Positions 1-7,157 of a stretch of 11,223 bases of DNA are shown piece after piece. Location: NCBI GenBank assembly GCA_020723365.1, contig DYJB01000086.1, forward strand, positions 1-11,223. The letters run 5' to 3'. Origin of the DNA: Candidatus Aquidulcis sp. Lineage in GTDB: Bacteria; Chloroflexota; Anaerolineae; Anaerolineales; E44-bin32. The notes below the pieces were generated by a model, which did no database searches, had not been told where the DNA came from, and worked only from the letters and a program-made list of their open reading frames with translations. Made by a program: the position numbers and the translations under genes. Within the stretch, counting starts at the first letter, position 1; every line of letters starts with the position of its first letter.

Positions 1-69
1 GGCTGCGGCGCATCCGGCGATCAGCATCACGCAGAACAGCAGGGCAAGAAGTTGCAGAGTTACCTTCAT
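1..69 (-). CDS. Lipoprotein, N-terminal 23 codons only (cut by window edge)
   Basis: Reading leftward from the ATG at 69-67, the 23 codons visible form a typical lipoprotein signal peptide: a Lys at position 3, a hydrophobic core (LLALLFCVML) and a lipobox LIAGC with the Cys at residue 20, followed by three Ala. A GGGAGA ribosome binding site (75-80) lies 5 nt before the ATG. The gene follows the permease stop by 39 nt on the same strand, so it probably belongs to the exporter operon. Exporters of the MacB/FtsX type often work with a lipid-anchored or periplasmic partner, but the mature protein lies outside the window, so its function cannot be named. The signal peptide is clear; the role is unknown. 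Confidence 0.75.
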   Translation of the reverse strand, partial: MKVTLQLLALLFCVMLIAGCAAA

Positions 70-108
70 GTCGTTCTCCCATCCTCTCCCGCCCGGATCC
101 GGACGGCG

Positions 109-1383
109 TTACTCGTAGGCGAGGACCTCGCGAATTGTCAGCCGGGCGGCGCTGCGAGCCGGGAGCGCGCTGGCCAGCGCCGACAGCGCCAGCACGACGA
201 GCAGCCACAGCCCGAAGCCTTCCAGCGTGAACTTGACATCGATCGGCGACCGGAAGATCGCCAGGCTCAGGATGCTCGAGAGCAGGTAGGTGATCGGGAA
301 GGACAGCGCCACGGCCAGGAACCAGGACAGGCTGCCGATTATGACGCCCTCGACGACGACCAGCCGGATGATCTCGCGGTCCGTGGCGCCGATCGAGCGC
401 ATGATTCCGATCTCGCGCGTGCGCTCGAGGACATTCATGCCCATGGCGCCCGCCAGCCCCATGCTGCCGACCGAAGCCGTCAGCAATGCCATGATCAGCA
501 GGAACGTCACCAGGATGTCCAGGCTTTCCGAAGCCGTGCGCAGCGTCGAGAGCCCGGTGCGGGTTTCGCGGACCTTGTAGCCCAGCTGGCGGAAATGGGC
601 GTCGATCGTCTCACTCATCGCCTGCTGGGCTGCGGGGTCGTGATTGTCGGTCACGATGCGGAAGGAGAGCGAGCGGTTGGGCAGCCCGCTCAGTCCCGCG
701 ATGGCCGGGTAGGCACCGTAGGCGAATGTGCCTTCCTGATCGGTGAACTTGAACAGGCCGACGATCTCCCAGGCCTCGGTTTCGCCGTTCACTTTGAGGC
801 GCAGGCTGTCCCCGGGCTGAAGGTCGGGGAAGCGCTCGAGGATCGACTCGCTGATGGCCAGCCCGCGCCGATCAGAGGCGCGCAGCCAGCGGCCGGCGAC
901 CAGGATCGGCGAGACCAGCGTCGAGTCGACCGGCGGCGCCAGAATGGTCAGGTTCTCGGCCACCGTGTCGTCCGCGAACAAGACCTCGCCGCCGGCGAAC
1001 GCCCAGCCCTCGATGTGCACGACGCCGGGCACCTGCCCGGCGACCATCTCGATTTCGCTCAGGCGGTAGGGACGGTCGAAATCGAGCGTCACGTCGGCCA
1101 GGAAGTAATTGCCGATCTCGCCAATGTACTCATGCAGGCTGACGCGCACGTTGAAGACGGCAATGAAGATGGCGCCGCCCATGGTCAGCGTGAAGAGCGT
1201 CAGCGCCAGGCGGCGGCGGCGCCGGAAGGTGTTGCGAATCGACATCAGCAGCGGGCGGGGAAGATGGATGCCCCGCCGGCCGAGGGCCTCGGCGGCGCGC
1301 TGCTGCAGCGGCGGGCGGCGGGAGGTGGAGGGGACCGAAGGCGTGGCCTCGAGGCTGAGATCGTTGCTCAGGGCGCGCTGCAC
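109..1383 (-). CDS. FtsX/MacB-family ABC permease, C-terminal half of a frameshifted gene
   Basis: This is the second FtsX module of a large ABC exporter permease. Numbered from the GTG at 1383, a basic segment (RRRRR at 54-58) precedes a first membrane helix (about 59-79). An extracytoplasmic domain follows (about 80-285), then three further helices (about 288-312, 340-372 and 387-408). The FtsX signature ERTREIGIMRSIGA (320-333) sits between helices 2 and 3, and the C-terminus (LPARSAARLTIREVLAYE) is typical of the family. The GTG is an internal Val codon of the original gene: homologous sequence (LILVGLPPVLNG) continues in this frame up to about 1431 and there joins the 1130-2536 reading frame. 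No ribosome binding site was seen before this GTG. The fragment is therefore best read as part of one permease of about 808 residues. FtsX permeases span the inner membrane and move lipids, peptides or lipoproteins, or transmit force to periplasmic partners; the substrate here is unknown. Confidence 0.85.
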   Translation of the reverse strand: MQRALSNDLSLEATPSVPSTSRRPPLQQRAAEALGRRGIHLPRPLLMSIRNTFRRRRRLALTLFTLTMGGAIFIAVFNVRVSLHEYIGEIGNYFLADVTLDFDRPYRLSEIEMVAGQVPGVVHIEGWAFAGGEVLFADDTVAENLTILAPPVDSTLVSPILVAGRWLRASDRRGLAISESILERFPDLQPGDSLRLKVNGETEAWEIVGLFKFTDQEGTFAYGAYPAIAGLSGLPNRSLSFRIVTDNHDPAAQQAMSETIDAHFRQLGYKVRETRTGLSTLRTASESLDILVTFLLIMALLTASVGSMGLAGAMGMNVLERTREIGIMRSIGATDREIIRLVVVEGVIIGSLSWFLAVALSFPITYLLSSILSLAIFRSPIDVKFTLEGFGLWLLVVLALSALASALPARSAARLTIREVLAYE

Positions 1384-2536
1384 TGAGATGCGCGAGCCAT
1401 TGAGGACCGGTGGCAGCCCGACTAGGATGAGGAACCGCCAGGCCGACGATGATCTGTATCACCAACGCCAGCGGCACCAGCCGGTAGCCGAGCAAGTTGA
1501 AATTCATCTGCTCGGCGATGAAGGCCGACAGGCCGTAGGCGCCCTGGGCGCCGAGCGGGACGGCCAGGGCCAGGGCGATCAGGCAGTAGGCCAGGATCAG
1601 CACGATGTAGAGCGTCGAGATCTGCTGCCGCCGCCCGCCGACGAGCTTCATCACGCCGATCGGCCGCAGGTGTTGACTCAGCAGCGCGTTGAGGGTGTTG
1701 GCGATCAGCGAACTGCTGAGGAACAGCACCAGCACGCCCAACGCCCCCAGGATGCCCAGGATGGCCTGGACGGTGGAGGACATCGGGTGCTCGTGACTGA
1801 GGGCGGTGCGGGAGCGTACGACGCTGACGCCGTTGTCCTCCAGCCGCTCTTTGAGGTCGGCGGCCATCTGCCGCAGGTGCGCCTCATCGTCACCTCCCTC
1901 GGTCAGCGTGGCGTACAGCCGGTTGAAGGCCTGAGGTTGGTGCAGGAACGAGAGCGAGTCGGTGTGAATGAAGGCGAAGGGAGGAGCCAGGAAGTCCCCG
2001 GCGCCGGTCGTCTGATCCTGGACGATTCCGGAGATGTGCAGCCGGCGCACCCCGCCGTCCGGCAGCTGAACCTCGAGCTCGCCGCCGACGGAAGCGTCGA
2101 GCTCCTCCAGCGCCTTGTGCTCGAGCAGGATCTGCTGCTTGGCGGCGGTGGGGGCGCCTTCGACCAGGCCCAGCCGGTTGATGCGCTGGCCCTCGAAGTC
2201 ATCCAGCGCCACCAGGTCGAGCACCTTCCAGGCTGTCGTCCCGGCGACGCGCACGCGGGCGCTGAAGACGCGGCGGCCCTCGGCCTGCCGCACGCCGCGG
2301 GTGCCCGCCAGGCTGTCGACCACGGCGGCGTCGAAGTCGCCGGCTCGCAGCTCGACGTTCATCGGGTTGTTGGAGGCGTAGCTGGCGCTCATGTCCTGCG
2401 AGATGATGACGTAGGTGCCGGCGATGACGCCGATGGAGAAGACCCCCACGGCGATCGACACGACGACCAGCGCCGTCCGCAGCCGGCTGTCGACCAGATC
2501 GTGCAGCACCTTGCGCCAGCGGGGACGAAGGTTCAC
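1130..2536 (-). CDS. FtsX/MacB-family ABC permease, N-terminal half of a frameshifted gene
   Basis: This is the first FtsX module of the same permease. The GTG start (2536-2534) overlaps the TGA of the upstream ATPase as GTGA, which indicates translational coupling. A first helix (about 22-42) is followed by an extracytoplasmic MacB_PCD-like domain (about 43-250). Three further helices follow (about 257-280, 305-330 and 350-368), with the FtsX signature HLRPIGVMKLVGG (289-301) between helices 2 and 3. Sequence typical of the family stops at Val368 (codon 1435-1433). After that the frame gives a His/Pro/Ala/Arg-rich tail of about 100 residues (down to 1130) that looks like out-of-frame translation. 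The other frame continues the expected protein from 1431 on. Joined, the two halves give about 808 residues, a normal length for a two-module permease. As it stands the gene is a pseudogene or carries a sequencing or assembly indel. Confidence 0.85.
   Translation of the reverse strand: MNLRPRWRKVLHDLVDSRLRTALVVVSIAVGVFSIGVIAGTYVIISQDMSASYASNNPMNVELRAGDFDAAVVDSLAGTRGVRQAEGRRVFSARVRVAGTTAWKVLDLVALDDFEGQRINRLGLVEGAPTAAKQQILLEHKALEELDASVGGELEVQLPDGGVRRLHISGIVQDQTTGAGDFLAPPFAFIHTDSLSFLHQPQAFNRLYATLTEGGDDEAHLRQMAADLKERLEDNGVSVVRSRTALSHEHPMSSTVQAILGILGALGVLVLFLSSSLIANTLNALLSQHLRPIGVMKLVGGRRQQISTLYIVLILAYCLIALALAVPLGAQGAYGLSAFIAEQMNFNLLGYRLVPLALVIQIIVGLAVPHPSRAATGPQWLAHLSAARPEQRSQPRGHAFGPLHLPPPAAAAARRRGPRPAGHPSSPPAADVDSQHLPAPPPPGADALHADHGRRHLHCRLQRARQPA
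1429..1436 (-). other. Frameshift junction in the ABC permease
   Basis: On the minus strand the codons run GCG GTT in the first frame, then a single C (1432), then CTC ATC CTA GTC in the second frame. Removing that base, or adding two, joins the halves as LAV-LILVGLPPVLNG, which is what a two-module FtsX permease has between its modules. There is no homopolymer longer than two bases and no slippery heptamer at the site. A point indel, whether real or an assembly error, is more likely than programmed frameshifting. Confidence 0.8.
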
Positions 2537-3666
2537 GCGCGACCCCCGTCCCGGCCGGGCCGGCGCCGATCGTGGGCGCGGTTCTCGCGCAGGCGCGCCG
2601 CTACCGTCTCGGCCAGGGAGTCGGCCGTGAGCGGGGACGACTCAAGCAGCTGACGGAAGGCCTCCGGGCTCAGGCTGAGCAGATCGACCGGGCCGTCAGG
2701 AGCGGCGCGAATGCTGGCGATCGACCGTCCGCCGCGCAGCAGCTCGATCTCGCCGAAGTAGTCCCCCGGGCACAGGCGGGCCACCGTCACGTCGCTCCTG
2801 CGCCGCCCGAGGAGCACGACCTCGACACAGCCGCGCTCGATCAGGAACAGCGAGCCGACGGCCTCGCCCTGGCGCAGGATGGTGGCGCCGGGTTGGAACG
2901 TCCTGCGCTCAAGCAGCCGCGTGGCCTGAAGCATGTGCGGGTGGCCCAGGAGTGGAAAGGCGCGGGCGACGGTCTCATTCACCAGCATGCCGTCCGAGAT
3001 GACCACCGTGCGGTTGGTGCGCTCTGTAAGCGTTGGATCGTGCGTGACCATGGCGATGGTCTTGCCCTGGGCGGCCAGGCCTTCGAACAGTTCGATGATC
3101 ACGGCCGCGGCGCGCGAATCCAGGTTGCCGGTCGGCTCGTCGGCGACGATCAGCGGCGGATCGGTGGCCAGGGCGCGGGCGATGGCAGCGCTCTGCTGCT
3201 GCCCGATCGAGACGGCCGCCGGAAGTTTGTGGGCCTGAGCCGCCAACCCGACGCGTTCGAGGAGCGCCAGGGCGCGGCCCGGACGCTCGTCGAAACCATA
3301 GGCGCCGACGTAGTCCATCGGCAGCATGACGTTCTCGAGCAGCGTCAGCGTCGGCAGGAGCTGGAAGAACTGGAACACGATGCCGACGTTGCTGCCGCGC
3401 CACTGGGCCCGCCGGCTCTCGCTCAGGTGCAGGATGTCGACCCCGCCCACCAGAACCCGGCCGGAGGTGGGGAAATCAATCCCGGTAATCATGTTGAGCA
3501 GCGTCGACTTGCCGCTCCCGGACCGTCCGACGATCGAGACAAACTCACCCGGCATCAGCTGCAGGTCGACGCCGCGCAGCGCCTCGAAGGATCCGGCGGC
3601 GTTGGAGAAGGTCTTGACGACCTGGCGCAGCTCGATCATCGGGGCGGGGGAGGCGGCGGGCATCAT
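2533..3666 (-). CDS. MacB/LolD-type ABC ATPase fused to a C-terminal cyclic-nucleotide-binding domain
   Basis: This 377-residue protein has two parts. Residues 10-230 are an ABC ATPase of the MacB/LolD export family: Walker A GRSGSGKST (47-55), Q-loop Gln99, signature VSIGQ (152-156), Walker B LIVADE (172-177), the PTGNLD motif and switch His209. Residues about 239-345 are a cNMP-binding (CAP_ED/Crp-type) domain, with FQPGATILRQGE (257-268) and a phosphate-binding cassette FGEIELLRGGRSIAS (304-318) that keeps Glu306 and Arg314. The ATPase part would drive the neighbouring FtsX permease. The added domain suggests control by cAMP, cGMP or another cyclic nucleotide, which is inference. The signature helix is unusual: where the upstream paralogue has SGGQQQRV, this one has SIGQQQSA. 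The ATG at 3666 overlaps the upstream TGA as ATGA, which supports this start over the internal Met10. Confidence 0.9.
   Translation of the reverse strand: MMPAASPAPMIELRQVVKTFSNAAGSFEALRGVDLQLMPGEFVSIVGRSGSGKSTLLNMITGIDFPTSGRVLVGGVDILHLSESRRAQWRGSNVGIVFQFFQLLPTLTLLENVMLPMDYVGAYGFDERPGRALALLERVGLAAQAHKLPAAVSIGQQQSAAIARALATDPPLIVADEPTGNLDSRAAAVIIELFEGLAAQGKTIAMVTHDPTLTERTNRTVVISDGMLVNETVARAFPLLGHPHMLQATRLLERRTFQPGATILRQGEAVGSLFLIERGCVEVVLLGRRRSDVTVARLCPGDYFGEIELLRGGRSIASIRAAPDGPVDLLSLSPEAFRQLLESSPLTADSLAETVAARLRENRAHDRRRPGRDGGRA
3313..3349. repeat. 37-nt direct repeat shared by the two ATPase genes, copy 1
   Basis: These 37 bases are identical to 4062-4098, including every synonymous position. 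They encode the same stretch after the Q-loop (LTLLENVMLPMD region) in both ATPases. They mark the two genes as tandem paralogues with recent duplication or local gene conversion. Confidence 0.8.
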
Positions 3667-4505
3667 CGGCGGGGCCTTCGGCGGGGGCTGGGTGGAGCCG
3701 CAGGCGCCGGCACGGTGGGCTCCGGAAGTATGAACTCCCCGTCTGCCAGATACAGCCGGCGGGTGAAGCGCGGCGCCAGGCTGTGATCGTGCGTCACCAT
3801 GATGATCGTCCGCCCTTCGGCAACCAGCCGTTCGAAGAGGGCGAAGACCGTATCGGCCGTCACCGTATCGAGGCTGCCGGTCGGCTCGTCGGCGACAAGC
3901 AGCGGCGGGTCATTGGCCAGGGCGCGGGCAATGGCCACCCGCTGCTGCTGGCCGCCTGAGATCAGCGAAGGGCTCTTGTGAGCGTGGTCGGCGACGTCGA
4001 CCAGGCGCAGCAGTTCGAGCGCCAGATCCCGGCTCCGCCGGCGGTTGAAGCGCCCCGCCAGGTCCATCGGCAGCATGACGTTCTCGAGCAGCGTCAGCAT
4101 GGGCAGGAGCTGGAAGGACTGGTGCACGACGCCGATCGTCCGCCCGCGGAACCGGGCCAGCTCGCTTTCGCTCAAGGCGTGAACCGAGACCGGGTGGCCG
4201 TTGGCCTGGATGACGACCTCGCCGGCGCTCAGATGGTCGACGCCGGTGATCATGTTGAGCAGGGTCGACTTGCCGGCGCCGGACTTGCCGATGACGCCGA
4301 CGAACTCGCCCGGGAAGACCTCGGCCGTCAGGCCGCGCAAGGCGGCGAAGCCGCCCTCCGGCGTTGGATAGACCTTGACGACGTCGCGCAACGAAACGAG
4401 CGGCTGCCGGTTGGGCGCCGCCCTGAGGCCTTCGGCTGGGTTGTTGCGAAGACGGGGTGCCACGTTCTTAGTGCTCGAGTCGGGAAGAGGCGGATAGGCT
4501 CTCAT
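3663..4505 (-). CDS. MacB/LolD-type ABC transporter ATPase
   Basis: From the ATG at 4505 this is a 280-residue ATPase of the MacB/LolD/FtsE type. It has all canonical motifs: Walker A GKSGAGKST (73-81), Q-loop Gln129, signature ISGGQQQRV (182-190), Walker B LLVADE (202-207), PTGSLD, and switch His239. About 35 residues precede the domain, and a Pro/Arg-rich tail (261-280) follows it. It is the first gene of the exporter operon and overlaps the next ATPase by 4 nt. With that paralogue and the two-module permease it would form a MacB-like exporter containing two unequal ATPases. The start is uncertain: the open frame reaches a TTG at 4565, but that TTG lies in a possible -35 box and would give an Arg-rich leader. 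No clear ribosome binding site precedes the ATG at 4505; a GTG at 4529 is also possible. Confidence 0.88.
   Translation of the reverse strand: MRAYPPLPDSSTKNVAPRLRNNPAEGLRAAPNRQPLVSLRDVVKVYPTPEGGFAALRGLTAEVFPGEFVGVIGKSGAGKSTLLNMITGVDHLSAGEVVIQANGHPVSVHALSESELARFRGRTIGVVHQSFQLLPMLTLLENVMLPMDLAGRFNRRRSRDLALELLRLVDVADHAHKSPSLISGGQQQRVAIARALANDPPLLVADEPTGSLDTVTADTVFALFERLVAEGRTIIMVTHDHSLAPRFTRRLYLADGEFILPEPTVPAPAAPPSPRRRPRR
4062..4098. repeat. 37-nt direct repeat shared by the two ATPase genes, copy 2
   Basis: This copy lies in the canonical ATPase gene, 749 nt from copy 1, and is identical base for base. The sequence around both copies is similar but diverged, for example the bases encoding the signature region and Walker B. 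Confidence 0.8.
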
Positions 4506-4537
4506 CGTACCACGGCGGGTTGAGCGCACCTTAGAGG

Positions 4538-4565
4538 GAGATAAGTCATGCCGCCTGCGGGTCAA
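4538..4565 (-). promoter_or_regulatory. Possible sigma-70-type promoter of the exporter operon
   Basis: Leftward, TTGACC (4565-4560) matches five of six -35 consensus bases. After 16 nt, TATCTC (4543-4538) matches three of six -10 bases. The predicted transcript start near 4531 would leave about 26 nt before the ATG at 4505. It lies between the kinase hairpin and the first ATPase, where a promoter would be expected. The -10 match is weak. Confidence 0.3.
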
Positions 4566-4676
4566 CGCTCCGGCTCAGCACGTTGCGTGCCAGACCGGTG
4601 AAGGGCTTGGGTGGTCCAGCGCCTGTCCGGCCGCGCGGGCCGCGCGCGCCCGTGCACGGATCCAGGTTGAATCGCA

Positions 4677-4702
4677 GCGGCCGGCGCTCGTGCGCCGGCC
4701 GC
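4677..4702 (-). terminator. GC hairpin after the kinase gene, possible terminator
   Basis: GCGGCCGGCG (4677-4686) and CGCCGGCCGC (4693-4702) are perfect inverted repeats. With the inner C-G pair they form an 11-bp, all-GC stem closed by the loop TCGT. The hairpin begins 21 nt past the kinase stop. Neither side has a U-tract, so it is not a textbook intrinsic terminator. It could still stop or pause polymerase, or protect the 3' end, between the kinase and exporter operons. Confidence 0.45.
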
Positions 4703-4723
4703 CGATCGAGTTCCTGGAAGCCG

Positions 4724-6061
4724 TCAGGACGCGGCCGGAGCAGGGCGCAGCGGGAGTTCGACGGTGAAGGTCGAGCCCTTGCCGAGCGTGCTCTCGACGC
4801 GGATCGTGCCGCCCATCAGGCGCACGAGGTGGCGGGTGATGGCCAGGCCGAGGCCGGTGCCTTTCGTCTTCGTATTGGCCGAACCGTTCCCGAGTTGCCG
4901 ATAGGCCTCGAAGATGGACTCGAACTGGTCCTCCGGGATCCCCGCTCCAGTATCCCTCACCCGGATCTGCCAGCGGTCCGAGCCCGCCGGCTCGATGCGC
5001 ACCGAAACCTCGCCCTTGTCGGTGTACTTGACGGCGTTCCCGGCCAGATTGACCACCACCTGGTCGATGCGGCCGGCATCTCCAGTGAGCATCGCCGGCA
5101 TCCTGGGATCGACGAACACATCCCATCGCAGCCCTTTCTCGGCGGCCACGGCGGCGGCGGAACTCTCGACGGTGTTGACGACTCTGGTGAGGGGGAACGG
5201 CTGATCGACGATATCGAGCTGCCCGGCCTCAATCTTGGAAAGGTCGAGCAGGTCGTTGATGACGTCCTTCAGGTGGCGGGCTGATGTGAAGACGTGCGTC
5301 AGGGCCTCGCGCAACTTGTCCCCGAGAACGCCGTAGGAGTCGTGCAGGGCAAGATCCGTGAAGGCGATGATGGCGCTGAGCGGGGTGCGCAGCTCGTGGC
5401 TCGTGCGGGCCGTGAACTGCGACTTCATCTCGCTCGCGGCCGCCAGCTTCCGGTTGGCCTCCACCAGGTCGAACGTGGCTTCATCCAGCGCCTTGCGCAG
5501 GTCGGCGGTGACGATCTGGCTGATCAGAGCCATGAAGACCATGGCGAAGATGATGATGACCGTATCGAACGCTTCAGCCAGAGGAACCGCCAGGGAGGCT
5601 ACCCGAATGCCGGATTCCAGGGCCGCGTTGGCGACGATATAGGCGATCGCAGCGAGTCCCGCTGCGACCAGGGAGTGGACCGGCGGGAGGATCAGCCCTC
5701 CGATGGCCACCAACAGCAGCAGGCCGGGTGCGAGGATCGGGCCCAGGTTCCCGATCGTCGACGTGTTGACGCTGATGACCAGCATGTAGTACGCGATGAA
5801 GACGTAGCCGGCGATGGCTCCGGCTCCGCCGCGTGCGAGCTTCCGAACCAGGAGATTCAGGAATGGGCTTGGCAGCAGAATGATCCACGCCAGCAAGAGC
5901 TGGTTCGAGAAGTCCAGCAGGAGCAGGGCGGCCACCATGACATCGAGCGCGATGCTGAAGTAGAAGGCGATGGTGGCGACCGTGGCGATGATCCGGGCCC
6001 GACGGGAGGCCTGGACCTCCTCATACGGCGATCGACCCGATGGGGGCTTGGCACTAGTCAT
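4724..6061 (-). CDS. Membrane sensor histidine kinase
   Basis: This is a 445-residue two-component kinase. About five or six membrane helices (residues about 24-50, 53-72, 82-98, 105-125, 128-147 and 163-184) with very short loops form the input region, so the signal may be sensed in or at the membrane. A linker that looks helical (about 185-215) leads to the HisKA domain. Its H-box TSHELRTPLS (220-229) has His222 as the phosphoacceptor. The HATPase domain follows, with N-box NLAGNAVKYT (338-347), G1 DTGAGIP (370-376) and G2 KGTGLGLA (400-407). No receiver or HPt domain is attached. The ATG at 6061 overlaps the methyltransferase stop by 8 nt and has AAGGAA (6068-6073) 6 nt upstream, which supports this start. 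Its likely partner is the response regulator two genes upstream; the stimulus is unknown. Confidence 0.92.
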   Translation of the reverse strand: MTSAKPPSGRSPYEEVQASRRARIIATVATIAFYFSIALDVMVAALLLLDFSNQLLLAWIILLPSPFLNLLVRKLARGGAGAIAGYVFIAYYMLVISVNTSTIGNLGPILAPGLLLLVAIGGLILPPVHSLVAAGLAAIAYIVANAALESGIRVASLAVPLAEAFDTVIIIFAMVFMALISQIVTADLRKALDEATFDLVEANRKLAAASEMKSQFTARTSHELRTPLSAIIAFTDLALHDSYGVLGDKLREALTHVFTSARHLKDVINDLLDLSKIEAGQLDIVDQPFPLTRVVNTVESSAAAVAAEKGLRWDVFVDPRMPAMLTGDAGRIDQVVVNLAGNAVKYTDKGEVSVRIEPAGSDRWQIRVRDTGAGIPEDQFESIFEAYRQLGNGSANTKTKGTGLGLAITRHLVRLMGGTIRVESTLGKGSTFTVELPLRPAPAAS

Positions 6062-7133
6062 GGGAGTTTCCTTCCGCGCCAGGCTTCCGTGCGCCGATGA
6101 TGCCGGCCGGCGTAACGGGCCTGACCGTGACACCCGCGTCCCGGTACCAGCGCCGATACTCCTCCCCCCAGAAGAAACCGTGCGAGTCCCGCTGACTTCG
6201 GATGACGAGGTCCAGGTAGGGATTGACGATCGGCTTGGTGGACTGGGCCCCAAGGACAAGCCCGCCAGGACGGACCACGCGAACCGACTCACGAATGGCC
6301 CTGGCTGGATCGGATGTCCAATGAAGCATGAACTGGGAGAAGACGGCATCGAAAGTGCCGTCCGGGTAGCCAAGCGCCAGGATGTTCCCCTGTTCGAAGT
6401 GAGGGCGGTTGTGCCGGGTCACCGGGGGATGGTCAGGGTCAAGGCGGTCCAGCGTGGGCTCGAAGTTGGCGCTGGCGAGCTCGACCATCCGCGGCACGCG
6501 ATCGATGGCCGTGATGTGGATATCGCCATGAAACAGAAGCCAGATCTCGGCGGTCTCAAGGCCGCTCCCGCAGCCAACCTCGAGCAGCTGCTTTCCGCGC
6601 AGCCATTGCAGGTCGGATCGCGGCAGAGCGGCGAACACAGCCGCCCGGACGGCGGAGTAGATCCCGGTACCCAGCAGCGTGTTGAAGCGATCCGAGAGGG
6701 AGACCTCGCCGCGCTCGAACAGTTCGGTCACGCCGACGCGCTCGCCCCGCAGGCGATCGGCGATGCTGTCTTTGAGCCCCTCGGCCAGCATGACGTACGG
6801 CTGGATGTGTTTCGGGGTGCTCGCCATCAGCTCATCCAGTTTCGGGAGAGGGACCTTGGGGTTGAGGTGGTAGTGCCCGTCGGACGACACGATGACGTTC
6901 CTTCTTTCGGCTGCCAGCCGATCAAGAACCTCGCGCGTGTAGATGCTGTCGGTCAGGTCGAACTCGGCCAGGATCTCTCCGTACGTCCGGGGTTGCTGGA
7001 GGTAGCGGCAGACGCCCAGCTCGTCCGGGGCTCGAATCAGGTAGAAGCGGAACAGTTGGTCCGCTTGATGGGATGTGCGCCGCGCGTTGCCGACGCTCCT
7101 GAGGATCTTCCACCAGGCGCTGAGAACTCCCAA
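6054..7133 (-). CDS. SAM-dependent class I methyltransferase with N-terminal helical/winged-helix region
   Basis: This 359-residue protein has a class I (Methyltransf_11/25-like) Rossmann domain at about 175-300. Motif I is LLEVGCGSG (183-191), and Asp211 ends strand 2, where the SAM ribose is usually held. FEQGNILALGYPDGTFDAVFSQ (246-267) covers motifs II and III, and VRVVRPGGLVLG (284-295) is the family's post-motif. Residues about 25-95 (LFRFYLIRAPDELGV, then EILAEF) resemble the winged-helix dimerisation region of small-molecule O-methyltransferases. The substrate cannot be read from sequence. The start is the TTG at 7133, with GGGGGG 5-10 nt before it; no ATG or GTG is available nearby. 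It lies 24 nt after the response regulator and overlaps the kinase, so the three genes form one operon. It is in the same frame as the regulator, with only a TAG and seven or eight codons between them. Confidence 0.85.
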   Translation of the reverse strand: MGVLSAWWKILRSVGNARRTSHQADQLFRFYLIRAPDELGVCRYLQQPRTYGEILAEFDLTDSIYTREVLDRLAAERRNVIVSSDGHYHLNPKVPLPKLDELMASTPKHIQPYVMLAEGLKDSIADRLRGERVGVTELFERGEVSLSDRFNTLLGTGIYSAVRAAVFAALPRSDLQWLRGKQLLEVGCGSGLETAEIWLLFHGDIHITAIDRVPRMVELASANFEPTLDRLDPDHPPVTRHNRPHFEQGNILALGYPDGTFDAVFSQFMLHWTSDPARAIRESVRVVRPGGLVLGAQSTKPIVNPYLDLVIRSQRDSHGFFWGEEYRRWYRDAGVTVRPVTPAGIIGARKPGAEGNSHD

Positions 7134-7157
7134 TCCGGCCCCCCGGCAGGTGCGGCA

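Noticed and set aside
94..103. Palindrome CCGGATCCGG between the permease stop and the lipoprotein start
   Set aside because: A ten-base palindrome is expected by chance in this GC-rich sequence, and there is no loop or U-tract to make it a terminator.
1425..1440. Programmed ribosomal frameshift in the permease
   Set aside because: There is no slippery heptamer, no nearby stop in the zero frame and no obvious stimulatory hairpin. The zero frame continues for about 100 nonsense codons, so an indel is simpler.
52..3786. Long plus-strand open frames opposite the permease and ATPase genes (52-1386, 1109-2653 and 2572-3786)
   Set aside because: They are rich in Gln, Arg, His, Asp and Gly, with no domain or hydrophobic pattern. 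They mirror real genes on the minus strand.
4506..4565. TTG at 4565 as the start of the first ATPase
   Set aside because: It adds an Arg-rich leader with no family match, and the TTG lies in a plausible -35 box. It cannot be fully excluded because the ATG at 4505 also lacks a clear ribosome binding site.
6062..6373. N-terminal extension of the histidine kinase up to 6373
   Set aside because: The added residues are Ser/Pro/Arg-rich and lie out of frame over the methyltransferase C-terminus. The ATG at 6061 has a good ribosome binding site.
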